DNA of 64,000 nucleotides from positions 114,868 to 178,867 of the forward strand of contig JAJRPI010000086.1 of NCBI GenBank assembly GCA_024280895.1, read 5' to 3'. This document shows, piece by piece, positions 1-9,900 of this stretch (within the stretch, counting starts at the first letter, position 1; each line of letters opens with the position of its first letter). The translations under genes were made by a program, and so were the position numbers. The stretch is from Alphaproteobacteria bacterium (GTDB lineage: Bacteria; Pseudomonadota; Alphaproteobacteria; Rhizobiales; JAKIUO01). The notes beneath the pieces are model-generated. The model searched no databases. It was given only the letters and a program-made list of their open reading frames with translations, and was not told the origin of the DNA.

Positions 1-117
1 GGCGGCGTCTTCACCGACGAACAGATCGACGCATATATCGAACTCAAAAAGGAAGAGTGTGATCGCTACGACATGACCCCTCATCCCGTTGAATTCGACA
101 TGTATTACAGCGTCTAG
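1..117 (+). CDS. glnA: Glutamine synthetase type I, C-terminal end (5' partial)
   Basis: The first 38 codons of the window are open in frame 1 and end at TAG. The peptide ends in EFDMYYSV, the typical C-terminus of bacterial GlnA, preceded by a stretch resembling the C-terminal helix of the family ([15 protein letters not shown]). GlnA makes glutamine from glutamate, ammonia and ATP. Only about 8% of the protein is visible, so the active site and the adenylylation tyrosine cannot be checked. A strong terminator follows, so this is the end of its transcript. Confidence 0.85.
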   Translation, partial: GGVFTDEQIDAYIELKKEECDRYDMTPHPVEFDMYYSV

Positions 118-140
118 ACGACAAATCGAACTTTCTTGAA

Positions 141-173
141 AAAGGGCGATACCATCTGGTATCGCCCTTTTTT
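141..173 (+). terminator. Intrinsic terminator after glnA
   Basis: A perfect 13-bp inverted repeat (AAAGGGCGATACC / GGTATCGCCCTTT) with a 4-nt loop is followed by a run of T. It begins 23 nt after the glnA stop, as expected for a rho-independent terminator. Confidence 0.9.
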
Positions 174-260
174 GGTTTTTGGGTTCAGTGCTATATGTCA
201 ACTGGCAAAACTGTTATAGTTTTGCTTAAATATCGAAAACGCGCGCGACGGAGAACAGGA

Positions 261-1493
261 ATGAGCGACCTCCCCCCCGAAAACGAATTTGATGTAGCGA
301 TTATCGGAGCTGGTGCGACCGGCCTTGCTGCGGCTTGCGCAATGGCGATGGAAGATTTGAAAATCATCTGCTTTGACAAGATTTTTGGTTTTGATGGCGA
401 GCTTAAGGGTGATACCCGCACGATCGCCCTGCTGCAAAACTCGGTCTATCTCTTGCAGAACCTTGGCGTTTGGGACGATTGCAGGCCCTTTGCCGAGCCA
501 CTTAATATCATGAAAGTTGTGGACGATACTGGTCGTTTCCCACCAGTTCCCGATGCCTCATTTGATGCAAGTGAACTAGGCGCTGATCCTTTTGGCTACA
601 ATATTCCCAATGATCGCCTTGTATCCATATTAGCGGAGCATGCCCGCGACAATCCCAATATTACTTTATTTGAAACTGACCATGTCACGAGCATCGAGAA
701 TCTTGCGAAAATGGCCGTGGTTACGCCGTTTGAAGGAAACTCTGTCACAGCCTCTCTGGTGGTAGGTGCTGATGGTGCCAATTCACTCGCTCGCCGTGCC
801 GCCAGGATAACCACGACTGACTGGAAATATAATCAAACAGCAATGGCATGCTGGTTCAGCCACAGCCAGCCTCATAACGGTATCTCGACCGAATTTCATC
901 GAAAATCTGGTCCTTTGGTCCTTGTGCCCATGCAGGGTAACAAAAGCGGTCTTGTATGGGTGGAAACCCCAGAGGAAGCTAATCGCCTGATGGCGCTCGA
1001 CGACACCGGTTTCAAGGAGCAACTTAGCGCCGCCACACATGGCGAACTAGGTAATCTCCTTGAATTGAGCCAACGATCCGCGTTTCCATTGTCGGGTCTC
1101 GTGGCCAACAGCTTTGGCAAAGGGCGAACGGTATTGGTTGGGCATGCCGCGCATGTTTTGCCCCCCATTGGTGCGCAAGGTCTCAATCTTGGCCTGCGCG
1201 ACGCCGCCATGATCGCGGATATAGCCAGCAAGGCTCAAATGCTTAGTGCTGACCCGGGTGGGCCAGACGTCATCGCCAAATATGACGAGCTACGACGCGG
1301 CGATATCTTGAGCCGCGCTTTCACTGTTGATTTTCTCAATCGTTCCTTGATTCATGGCTGGTTCCCTCCGCTACAGGCCACCAGAGCCATTGGTGTGCAA
1401 TTGTTGAAACTCATTCCCCCGCTTCGCAAAGCTGTGATGCGCGAAGGCATCGCACCGCAAAGCCATCTCCCGCCATTGATGCAATCTCGCTAA
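261..1493 (+). CDS. UbiH/UbiF-family FAD-dependent hydroxylase
   Basis: This is a class A flavoprotein monooxygenase of about 410 aa, of the type that hydroxylates the ubiquinone ring. Visible motifs are the Rossmann FAD motif IIGAGATG near residue 14, the DG motif VVGADGANS near 170, and the C-terminal flavin segment PPIGAQGLNLGLRD. The usual GD/GE-AAH before that segment reads GHAAH here. The ORF track opens at 195, but the family N-terminus and a GGAGAACAGGA ribosome-binding site place the start at 261. Which ring position it modifies cannot be told from sequence. It lies between glnA and an LpxL-like gene on the same strand, about 100 nt apart. Confidence 0.85.
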   Translation: MSDLPPENEFDVAIIGAGATGLAAACAMAMEDLKIICFDKIFGFDGELKGDTRTIALLQNSVYLLQNLGVWDDCRPFAEPLNIMKVVDDTGRFPPVPDASFDASELGADPFGYNIPNDRLVSILAEHARDNPNITLFETDHVTSIENLAKMAVVTPFEGNSVTASLVVGADGANSLARRAARITTTDWKYNQTAMACWFSHSQPHNGISTEFHRKSGPLVLVPMQGNKSGLVWVETPEEANRLMALDDTGFKEQLSAATHGELGNLLELSQRSAFPLSGLVANSFGKGRTVLVGHAAHVLPPIGAQGLNLGLRDAAMIADIASKAQMLSADPGGPDVIAKYDELRRGDILSRAFTVDFLNRSLIHGWFPPLQATRAIGVQLLKLIPPLRKAVMREGIAPQSHLPPLMQSR

Positions 1494-1589
1494 CGCCCCC
1501 CCGCTTTTGGGCAATTTGATTGACATTGGAATCCATATTGGAAATGTTGGATTTATCTATTCGCAATCCGTATATTGATCGAGGTATTA

Positions 1590-2495
1590 ATGGCCCTTCT
1601 CACCCAGTTGCGCTATGGCGCTGAATATCTTGCTTTGCGCCTTGTTATCGGCACGGTAAGACAGCTTCCTCTTGATACGGCGGTGCCTATTTCCGCTGCG
1701 ACCTGGCGCAAACTCGCTCCCAAGGGCAAGCGTCGCCATCAACGGGCCCTTGATAATCTTGCCAAAGCCTTTCCGCACAAAACCGACGAAGAGCGCGAAC
1801 TGATCGCTCTGGACGCTTGGTCAAATCTTGGTCGGGTCATGGTTGAGACCATGCAATTGGACCGTATTTTGAAACAACCCGATCGTATTGAAGTTCTCAA
1901 CGGGCAGATCCTGGAGCGGTATCGCGATAAAATGGGGCCGCTCATTTGCTGCTCGCTTCATACCGGCAATTGGGAATTGGCAACCTGGCCACTGGTGGTT
2001 GCCGATATTAAATCAGCTGCCGTTTATAGACTCGTCTCAAACCCCTATGTGGATGCCTATTTGCGCAAACAACGTGAGACGCTTTACCAGGCAGGTATGT
2101 TTTCACGCGGTGCGGGGCGTACCAATCGCATGGGAGGTCACAATACAGCACGGCAGATCGGAAGCCTCTTGCGCGCTGGCGGACGCGTTGGCATGTTGGC
2201 TGACCTTTATGATCGGCGCGGGGTCGAAGTGCCGTTTTTTGGTCATCCAGCCTCTTCTTCCAAATTTGCTGCCATGTTGGCCAGACGCCTTGGGTGCCGC
2301 ATATGGGTGGGGCGCTGCATTCGCATTGGAACGCAATCACGTTTCAAGGTTGAGATGAAAGAGCTGCAAGTGCCTTTTAGCGATGACAAAGAAGCGGATA
2401 TTCGCGCTATAACAGCAGCCATGCAGAACCAGTTCGAGGAATGGATCACCGAGATGCCCGAACAATGGATGTGGTCAAACCGCAAATGGTCTTAA
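1590..2495 (+). CDS. LpxL/HtrB-family lysophospholipid (lipid A) acyltransferase
   Basis: A protein of about 301 aa resembling the late acyltransferases that add a secondary acyl chain to lipid A at the inner membrane. The catalytic H-X4-E motif is visible as HTGNWE around residue 127. The C-terminal MPEQWMWSNRKW is typical of the family (QW.W.HRR-like). The track starts at a TTG (1575), but the ATG at 1590 has GAGG six bases upstream and is preferred. Rhizobial genomes carry several paralogues with different substrates, so the acyl donor and acceptor are not assigned. Confidence 0.82.
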   Translation: MALLTQLRYGAEYLALRLVIGTVRQLPLDTAVPISAATWRKLAPKGKRRHQRALDNLAKAFPHKTDEERELIALDAWSNLGRVMVETMQLDRILKQPDRIEVLNGQILERYRDKMGPLICCSLHTGNWELATWPLVVADIKSAAVYRLVSNPYVDAYLRKQRETLYQAGMFSRGAGRTNRMGGHNTARQIGSLLRAGGRVGMLADLYDRRGVEVPFFGHPASSSKFAAMLARRLGCRIWVGRCIRIGTQSRFKVEMKELQVPFSDDKEADIRAITAAMQNQFEEWITEMPEQWMWSNRKWS

Positions 2496-2523
2496 ACCCT
2501 ATTCTCATCCCATCTACAGCATA

Positions 2524-2571
2524 AAAAAAGCCCCGAATTAACCCGTGCTAAAACGAGGTAAGTCGGAGCTT
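2524..2571. terminator. Probable bidirectional terminator between convergent genes
   Basis: AAAGCCCCGA pairs with TCGGAGCTTT (one mismatch) across a loop of about 28 nt, flanked by an A-run on the left and TTTAAT on the right. It sits between the convergent acyltransferase and IalB genes. The long loop lowers confidence. Confidence 0.5.
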
Positions 2572-2594
2572 TAATCAAGTTATAGTCTTGTGAC

Positions 2595-3347
2595 CTACTT
2601 TTTCTTTTGTGCTTCTTTTCTCTTTTTCAAAGCTGCCATTTCAGCCTTTTGAAATTTCTGCACAAGCAAAATTTGCTGTTTGCGAACACCTGCAATGCGT
2701 TTTTGCCAGGTTTTGCCATCAGAAGGTTTTCCAGAAAGAGCTTTCCCCAATCCTTTTAGGGGAAAGGCCCGCGGCATCTGCTTTTTGGTGTTCATGGCGA
2801 CGACGGTGATTCTTTTACCTTTTTTCAACTCAGCCAACAGTTCTTTGGTGGCCTTGGTCTGGGCCACACAGCTTGCTTGATCGCAATAGACATAGCTGAA
2901 CTTATGAATCTTGTTTTTATCAATTTTGATAAAAACACCCATCTTGATGGCCCACCTGGCACCAATGAAACGGATCGACTTTAGAGTTTTCTTTGTTTTG
3001 GGATCCTTGAATTCGACAGGAACAAGCCAGACATGTGGAAACGTCACGATCAAAGAATCGCCAACACCATCAATCTGTTCGATAGCGATTGGAGCATAGG
3101 GCACCAGATTTTGACCGCCAAGACCATCAATACGGGTCACGCATACTTTTGGTGCTTTTTTTGTTTTTACGGAGCAAAGCTTCGTCCAGGGATTAAAAGC
3201 CTTGGCCGCTGCTTTCTTCTTTTTTGCGGCATCTTGCGCAAAGGCTGGGGCACCATATGCACTCAGCGCCAGTATTGCAGCAATCACGAAAGCGAAACCT
3301 TTGCGGCCGCACACAGATCGTTTAGTATCAGTCAGAGTCATGGTCAT
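2595..3347 (-). CDS. Invasion-associated locus B (IalB) family protein
   Basis: A secreted protein of about 250 aa. It has a signal peptide (hydrophobic FAFVIAAILALSAYG, cleavage near AFAQ) and an IalB-like domain with paired cysteines (WTKLC...KVCVTR and YVYCDQASCVA). The chosen start gives a compact signal peptide and has AAAGGT upstream; the track's longer start adds 15 residues. The mature chain is very lysine-rich at both ends (KKKKAAAK; KKRKEAQKKK). IalB was named in Bartonella, but most alphaproteobacterial homologues are periplasmic proteins of unknown role, so no link to invasion should be assumed. It is a single gene on its strand. Confidence 0.78.
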   Translation of the reverse strand: MTMTLTDTKRSVCGRKGFAFVIAAILALSAYGAPAFAQDAAKKKKAAAKAFNPWTKLCSVKTKKAPKVCVTRIDGLGGQNLVPYAPIAIEQIDGVGDSLIVTFPHVWLVPVEFKDPKTKKTLKSIRFIGARWAIKMGVFIKIDKNKIHKFSYVYCDQASCVAQTKATKELLAELKKGKRITVVAMNTKKQMPRAFPLKGLGKALSGKPSDGKTWQKRIAGVRKQQILLVQKFQKAEMAALKKRKEAQKKK

Positions 3348-3534
3348 TAAATTCAACCTTTCATTTCCCCCCGAAATTTTGTCGGGTTTCATTCTTTGTC
3401 TCTTGGCATTATACGAACCATCAGGTCCATTTAAACAAGCCCCTCCCCATTCAAGGTGGAACTGTTAATATATAAGTGAAGTCAGGCGCATCCAAATAAG
3501 GCGAAGACGTGGCAAAGACCCCTCATTTGGATAA

Positions 3535-3630
3535 GCTATCAACAAAAACTCACCGCCATAGCTATTTCGCGCACAAACCGATGCCGAAATGTTGCCAAAA
3601 GAATACTCGATAATGTCTCTTGTTGATAGC
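3535..3630. repeat. Long-range inverted repeat in the 360-nt gap before the YejA-like gene
   Basis: The gap between the IalB start and the YejA-like start holds no convincing gene. It contains an 11-bp perfect inverted repeat (GCTATCAACAA at 3535-3545, TTGTTGATAGC at 3620-3630) enclosing a second pair (ATTTCG 3564-3569, CGAAAT 3585-3590). The nested arrangement could fold as a stem-loop in a 5' leader, or mark two protein-binding half sites. Nothing in it matches a riboswitch I recognise. Confidence 0.5.
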
Positions 3631-3707
3631 CTTTGAATCAACTGACGTGATAATCGCGATGTATGTAACCCAGTTACCATCAATTGAAAAGAAACAGACA
3701 ACGGCCT

Positions 3708-5519
3708 ATGAAACCCTTTCCGCTCCTCACTCTTATTGCCGCGTTGATATATGGGCATGCTGGCCTTTTTGCGCAAAAGGCGCTTGGCGCTCCTGCCCAC
3801 GGTATCTCCATGCACGGCACTCTAAAACATAAACCCGGCTTCAAGCATTTTGGTTTTGTAAACCCAGATGCCCCCAAGGGCGGTCAGCTGGTGTATGGTG
3901 CAATCGGCGGATTTGATAGCCTCAATCCATTTATTGTGCGCGGACGTCCGGCTCCTAACCTGCGAAATTACATATTTGAAAGCTTGATGACACGCGCTTA
4001 TGACGAGCCGTTCTCGCTATATGGACTATTGGCTAAAACCATTGAAACACCAGAAGATCGAAGCTGGGTTGCCTTCAAAATCAACGAAAACGCGCGATTT
4101 TCAGATGGCAAGCCGGTCACGGTTGACGATGTTATCCATTCTCATGCTCTGTTGAGAGACAAGGGACGGCCCAATCATCGTTTTTATTACTCCAAGGTGT
4201 CAAAGGTTGAAAAAATTGGCGACGATACTGTCAAATTTACCTTCAAGCCTGAAGGTGATCGAGAGATGCCTTTGATCATGGGGTTGATGCCCATTTTGCC
4301 AAAACACATCTATTCCGTTGAAACTTTTGAAAAAACCACACTTAAAGCCCCCACGGGCAGTGGTCCCTACCTTGTTGATAAAATTGATGCAGGCGCCAGC
4401 ATCTCCTTTAAGCGCAACCCCAACTATTGGGGGCGTGATCTTGCCGTCAACAGGGGCCGGTATAATCTCGACCATTTCACACATATTTTTTACCGCGACG
4501 CCAATGTCCTGTTTGAGGACTTTAAAAAAGGCGTGCATCATATCAGATTGGAGCGGGATCCAAATCGCTGGGCCAAGGATTATGACTTCCCTGCGATGAG
4601 AAAAGGGCTGGTCAAGCGCCAAACCATTAAGCTGGCCATACCATCTGGCATGAACGCCCTCGTGTTTAATAGCAGACGTTCTGTTTTTGCTGATAGAAAT
4701 GTCCGCAAAGCTCTGACACTAATATTTGATTTCGAATGGATCAATCGCAATCTTTATCATAATTTATATACCAGAACCCGCAGCTTCTTTGATCGTTCAG
4801 AACTGTCGAGCGGAGGAAAACCTGTCGATGAGTATGAAAAATCACTATTGGCAAAATACCCTGATGCCGTCACGAAAGAAATTCGAGAACATGGCTATCA
4901 GCCCCCTGTTAGCGACGGTTCCGGCAGAAATCGCAACGCCAGGCGCAAAGCCCTTCGGCTACTGATCAAAGCTGGCTATATTCTCAAAGGCGCGGTGCTC
5001 GTCAACAAGAAAACCGGCAAGCCATTCACCTTTGAAATTTTAACGGCCAGACAAGATCAGGTACGCCTGCTACTCAATTACGTCTCGGCCTTGAAACTCA
5101 TCGGGATCAAGGCGGAGGTGCGCGTTGTTGATAGCGCACAATTCCAACAGCGTAAAAATACATTTGATTTCGACATGACGGACAATGAATGGCGGGCCTC
5201 CTTGTCGCCGGGCAATGAGCAATCCTTTCGCTGGAGCGCAAAGGCGGCTGATAGCGAAGGAAGCTATAATTTTGCCGGCGTTAAAAACCCAGCGGCCGAT
5301 GCGATGATCGAGGCCATGCTCAAGGCAAAATCACGCAAGCATTTTGTTTCCAGTGTTCGTGCACTTGATCGTGTCCTGCTGTCAGGCAATTATGTCATTC
5401 CGCTTTATCATACACCGGGGCAATGGCTGGCGATCTGGTCGCATTTAAAGCATCCCTCAAATACCTCCCTTTACGGATTGCGCCTTGACACTATCTGGCA
5501 ACAACCTGATACCAAATAG
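3708..5519 (+). CDS. YejA-like extracellular solute-binding protein, family 5
   Basis: A periplasmic binding protein of about 603 aa from the oligopeptide/dipeptide family (SBP_bac_5). A signal peptide (LLTLIAALIYGHAGLFA) is followed by the YejA-type opening FKHFGFVNPDAPKGG and then DSLNPFIVRG. The length fits the YejA branch, whose Escherichia coli member feeds the YejBEF importer for microcin C and peptides. No permease or ATPase gene is adjacent, so it is an orphan here and its partner must lie elsewhere. The start at 3708 gives the signal peptide directly; the track's TTG start adds a basic stretch without support. An AMP-ligase-like gene follows 43 nt downstream and may be co-transcribed. 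Confidence 0.83.
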   Translation: MKPFPLLTLIAALIYGHAGLFAQKALGAPAHGISMHGTLKHKPGFKHFGFVNPDAPKGGQLVYGAIGGFDSLNPFIVRGRPAPNLRNYIFESLMTRAYDEPFSLYGLLAKTIETPEDRSWVAFKINENARFSDGKPVTVDDVIHSHALLRDKGRPNHRFYYSKVSKVEKIGDDTVKFTFKPEGDREMPLIMGLMPILPKHIYSVETFEKTTLKAPTGSGPYLVDKIDAGASISFKRNPNYWGRDLAVNRGRYNLDHFTHIFYRDANVLFEDFKKGVHHIRLERDPNRWAKDYDFPAMRKGLVKRQTIKLAIPSGMNALVFNSRRSVFADRNVRKALTLIFDFEWINRNLYHNLYTRTRSFFDRSELSSGGKPVDEYEKSLLAKYPDAVTKEIREHGYQPPVSDGSGRNRNARRKALRLLIKAGYILKGAVLVNKKTGKPFTFEILTARQDQVRLLLNYVSALKLIGIKAEVRVVDSAQFQQRKNTFDFDMTDNEWRASLSPGNEQSFRWSAKAADSEGSYNFAGVKNPAADAMIEAMLKAKSRKHFVSSVRALDRVLLSGNYVIPLYHTPGQWLAIWSHLKHPSNTSLYGLRLDTIWQQPDTK

Positions 5520-5562
5520 ACAAGATATTTTGGCGATTCGCTTTTGGGTGGCATAGCGGTAG

Positions 5563-6900
5563 ATGAGCAATACAAAACTTGGATCCAGTTTGGGCGATAG
5601 CCCCTCAAACCGTCCTGACACACTGGAGCGGTTGCTGACGCATTTTGCGGTGGTCTCTGGTGACAAAATGGCTTTGATCGATCCCTCAAATCGCAACAGA
5701 CTTGAAGGTCGCTCTGACAATCTACCCTTGCGCGCCTATTCCTTCAAAGCTCTTGAAGCGGCCGTTAACAGGCTGGCAACAAGACTTAGCGCTCTTGGAT
5801 TATCGCGCGGCGATTACGTGGCATTGCAAATGCCGAACTTTTCCGAAACGCCTATCCTGGTGCTGGCCTTGATGCGAGCGGGGTTGGTTCCCTGCTTGAT
5901 ACCCTTGTCATGGTCGAACGAAGAGATAACCCATTCTTTCCAACGTCTCAAACCCAAGGCACTAATCAGTTGCGGGCAGCTCAATGAAATCAATTATTCG
6001 GAAAATATGCGCGAATTGGCTTTTGCTCATATGCACGTGCGGTTCGTCATGGGGGTGGGCTACGACATCGCGGAAGGTGTCAGTGATATCACGCCGCTAT
6101 TTGACCCAGACGAGGGATTGGAAAATGCCCCCTTCGTCGCGCCCCCGTTTGATAGCGCCTTGAGCGATCTTGGCCTTGTCACTTATATTGACCCCATAAC
6201 GCCTGTTCCGCACGATAGTGGGCAAATTCTGTCGAGCGGTTTATTGCACGTTCTGGAGCTGCAACTCTCGGCGAGCGATCATATTTTGAGCGCCTATCCG
6301 CTATCATCTGTTCCAGGACTAGCCGCACATTTTTATCCCTGGCTCATGTCCGGCAGCTGCATGACCCTGCATCAACCCTTTGATTTCAGCGTCCTGCAAG
6401 AACAGATGCGCGCCAAAAGCTTCAGTTATTTTGCAGCTCCCGAACAGGTCATTGATTATTTGCTGCGCAACGATCTTCCCGTGCCCCAAAAACTCGCGAT
6501 TGTACGGCGAGACAGCCATCTGCCCACTTGTGATCTCGACGTTCTGCCGTCACTTGACCTGTATGACTTGTGGAATCTGGGGGGGCTTGGTTCTGTGCCG
6601 GTTAGATATCAAAATGATGAACCCACGGGTCTGTTTGCAGATGGCCGCATCTGCCTGGCGTCCGATACGCATCAGCAACTTTGTTTAGCCGGGGCAGAAA
6701 TCATCAATGATCGCCTGCACGTCAAAGGGCGCATATTTCCAGACCCTTCGTCGTTAAAAACGTCGATGGAATGGATTTCTCTTAAAAAACGCATCAATGA
6801 TGGCTGGCTCGATACAGGGCTGTCAGCATTTGCGGGGCCAAACAACTGCGTTTTGCTCGGCGGGGAAACCCTCGAAGAATTGCAAAAGGTTGCATCTTGA
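5563..6900 (+). CDS. Degenerate AMP-binding (ANL superfamily) protein
   Basis: The N-terminal 150 residues follow the acyl/aryl-CoA ligase fold (DYVALQMPNFSETPILVLALMRAGLVP). The later motif DGWLDTG resembles the ANL A7 segment (DGWF.TGD), although the aspartate after TG is replaced by Leu. The Ser/Thr/Gly-rich ATP-binding loop (A3), the YG.TE segment (A5) and the C-terminal catalytic-lysine subdomain are not recognisable. At 445 aa it is shorter than active ligases. The reading frame is intact, so it is more likely a divergent non-catalytic or altered-function relative than a decaying gene. It ends 7 nt from the convergent mfd gene. Confidence 0.65.
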   Translation: MSNTKLGSSLGDSPSNRPDTLERLLTHFAVVSGDKMALIDPSNRNRLEGRSDNLPLRAYSFKALEAAVNRLATRLSALGLSRGDYVALQMPNFSETPILVLALMRAGLVPCLIPLSWSNEEITHSFQRLKPKALISCGQLNEINYSENMRELAFAHMHVRFVMGVGYDIAEGVSDITPLFDPDEGLENAPFVAPPFDSALSDLGLVTYIDPITPVPHDSGQILSSGLLHVLELQLSASDHILSAYPLSSVPGLAAHFYPWLMSGSCMTLHQPFDFSVLQEQMRAKSFSYFAAPEQVIDYLLRNDLPVPQKLAIVRRDSHLPTCDLDVLPSLDLYDLWNLGGLGSVPVRYQNDEPTGLFADGRICLASDTHQQLCLAGAEIINDRLHVKGRIFPDPSSLKTSMEWISLKKRINDGWLDTGLSAFAGPNNCVLLGGETLEELQKVAS

Positions 6901-6907
6901 GAACTCA

Positions 6908-9900
6908 CTATGCTGGAGCATTTGCCTTTTGTGCGATCTCGGCCAACTCGCGAACCAGACGTGCCGCCCCCTTGAGACGTTTCTCATCATTTTCCCAATC
7001 GGCCTTGTAGATCATTTTTTGATCTGGCTGAATTTTTACCACCGATGGTTTTTGGCGCATAAAGTCTAAAATGCCGTCGGGATTTGGTGGCGCATCCTTG
7101 TGAAAAGCAACCACCGCCCCTCTTGGTCCCGCATTGACAGATGCAACGCCTGCGACGCGGCAAGATACCTTGATCTTGACGATCTCCAGCAAATGTTCAA
7201 CTTCGCTCGGCAAAGAACCAAAGCGATCCGACAATTCGGCTGCAAAGCTGTCAACTTCGGTGGCATCGCCCAGTGTTGAAAGGCGCCGATAAAGTCCCAT
7301 GCGGACCTGCAAGTCAGAAACATATGTTTCGGGGATCAGCACAGAGGTGCCTATGGAGATTTGCGGTGACCACTGCTCTTCAAGCTCGTCTCCTCCCCCG
7401 CCACGCAACATGGCAACCGCTTCCTCGAGCATCGATTGATAGAGCGCAAACCCGACTTCCTTGATATGACCAGACTGTTCTTCGCCCAGCAGATTACCAG
7501 CCCCTCTGATGTCCAGATCATGGCTGGCCAAGGCAAAGCCTGCGCCCAGCGTATCAAGGGACTGCAGCACCTTCAGGCGCTTTTGTGCGCTATCTGTCAG
7601 TTTCTTGCCTGGTTCCGTTGTGAAGTAGGCATAAGCTCTGGTCTTAGAGCGACCTACCCGTCCGCGCAGTTGATAGAGTTGCGCCAATCCGAACTGATCA
7701 GCACGATGGATGATAAGTGTATTGGCGGTTGGTACATCCAGACCGGATTCGACAATCGTCGTTGACAGTAATACATCATATTGCCGGTCATAGAACGCCG
7801 TCATGATGTCTTCAAGTCGCCCCGGCGCCATTTGCCCATGCGCAATCGCGACCTTTAACTCAGGCACTTGCTCATGCAAAAATTCTTCGATATCGGAAAG
7901 GTCTTTGATGCGGGGCACGACATAAAAACACTGGCCACCACGAAAGCGCTCGCGCAGCAATGCTTCACGCAAGATCATCGCGTCAAACGGCGTTACAAAG
8001 CTACGCACTGCCATCCGGTCAACGGGCGGTGTGGTGATCAAGGACAAGCCGCGCACCCCGGACAAGGACATTTGCAAGGTACGCGGGATAGGCGTCGCGG
8101 TCAGCGTCAAGACATGCACGTCCTGACGCATATTCTTGATACGCTCTTTATGCTGAACACCAAAATGTTGTTCTTCATCAATGATCAACAGGCCCAGATT
8201 AGCGATTTTCAGGCTTTTTGACAGCAAGGCATGAGTGCCAATGACAATATCAACAGTGCCTTTGGCAAGGCCGTCCTTGACGAGTTTGAGTTCCTTCGAT
8301 CCAACAAGACGCGAGGCCTGTTCGACCCGGATCGGATAACCTTCAAATCGTTCTTTAAAAGTCTTGAAATGCTGGCGTGCCAACAAGGTCGTTGGTACCA
8401 CAAGCGCCACTTGATGACCATTCATGGCGGCAACAAAGGCGGCTCGCAGGGCAACTTCGGTTTTTCCAAAACCCACATCACCACACACAAGCCGATCCAT
8501 GGGGCGACCTTTTTCGAGATCCTCAAAAACCTGATTGATACTTTCTTGCTGATCCTCTGTTGGTTCGAACTTGAAACGTGCCGTAAACTCTTCATATTCA
8601 CTTAGCGGAACGCTCATGACGGGCGCTGTCTTCAATTCGCGCTGTGCAGCAAGTTTGATGAGTTTTTCTGCAATGTCCTTGATGCGCTGTTTGAGTTTTG
8701 CCTTGCGGGCCTGCCACGCAGCACCACCAAGTCTGTCGAGCACAACGCTCTCATGACCGCCATAACGGCTTAACAGTTCAATATTCTCCACAGGCAGATA
8801 AAGCCGGTCACCCCCATGATAATGCAATTCCATGCAGTCATGAGGGGCGCCATCTGCATCTATGGTGCGAAGCCCCTGAAAACGGCCAATACCGTGGTCA
8901 GCATGTACAACGGCGTCACCTAGCGAGATATCATTGACACCGGTGAGGACATCGGCGGCCTTGGAGCGGCTTTTTACTTTGCGGATCAAGCGATCACCGA
9001 GAATATCCTGCTCAGCAATAATGACAAAATCCGGTGTTGAGAAACCTTGCTCCAGACCAAGCACCGCAAAGCCTGTCACCCCGACGCCCATATTGCGGGC
9101 CTCATCCCAGCTTTTGACCATTTGGGTCCGCGTCAAACCATGATTGGTCAACAGGTGGTTTAAGCGCTCTCGTGCGCCCCCACTCCAGCTGGCAATAACG
9201 ACCTTTTTCTTTGCTTTGTGCAGCGCCTTGATATGAACGACGACGCTTTCATAAATATTGACGCCTTCGCTGGCGCGTTCGGCGGCAAAACTGCGCCCTT
9301 GCTTGCCTTGTAAGGAGACAACAGGTACGCCCTCGCCACCAGTTGGTAATTCGAATGGTGTTAAAAGACGGGCGCCATGAGCGGCGATCTTGTCTTCCCA
9401 TTCGTCCTTACGCAAATAGAGCTGATCGGGCGGCAATGGCTTGTAGGGTGCCCCACCAAAAGTTTTTTGTTCAAGGGAATGAAGCCGACTATCATAATGA
9501 TCTTCAATCTGATCGAGACGGTTGGTCCGCGCTTCTTCAAACAGATGGTCAAAGCTCAGCTGCGCATCTGGCAGATAGTCAAATACCGTTTCCAGAGCGT
9601 CTTCATGGAACAAAGGCAGCCAGTGCTCCATGCCCTCAAACCGCACCCCATTGCTGATCGCTTCATAGAGAGGGTCGGAACTTGTGACGGCTCCAAACAG
9701 TGCCGTGTAACGCTGCCGGAAACTAGAGCGCGCTTCGTCGCCAAAGGCGCACTCATTGACGGGCATCAATAATAGTTTGGAAAGCTGATCACCAGAGCGC
9801 TGCGTTTCCGTTTCAAAGCTGCGTATGGTCTCGAGATCATCGCCAAAATAATCGAGCCGTACGGGTTTGGAGCGCCCCGGTGGGAACAGATCAATAATAT

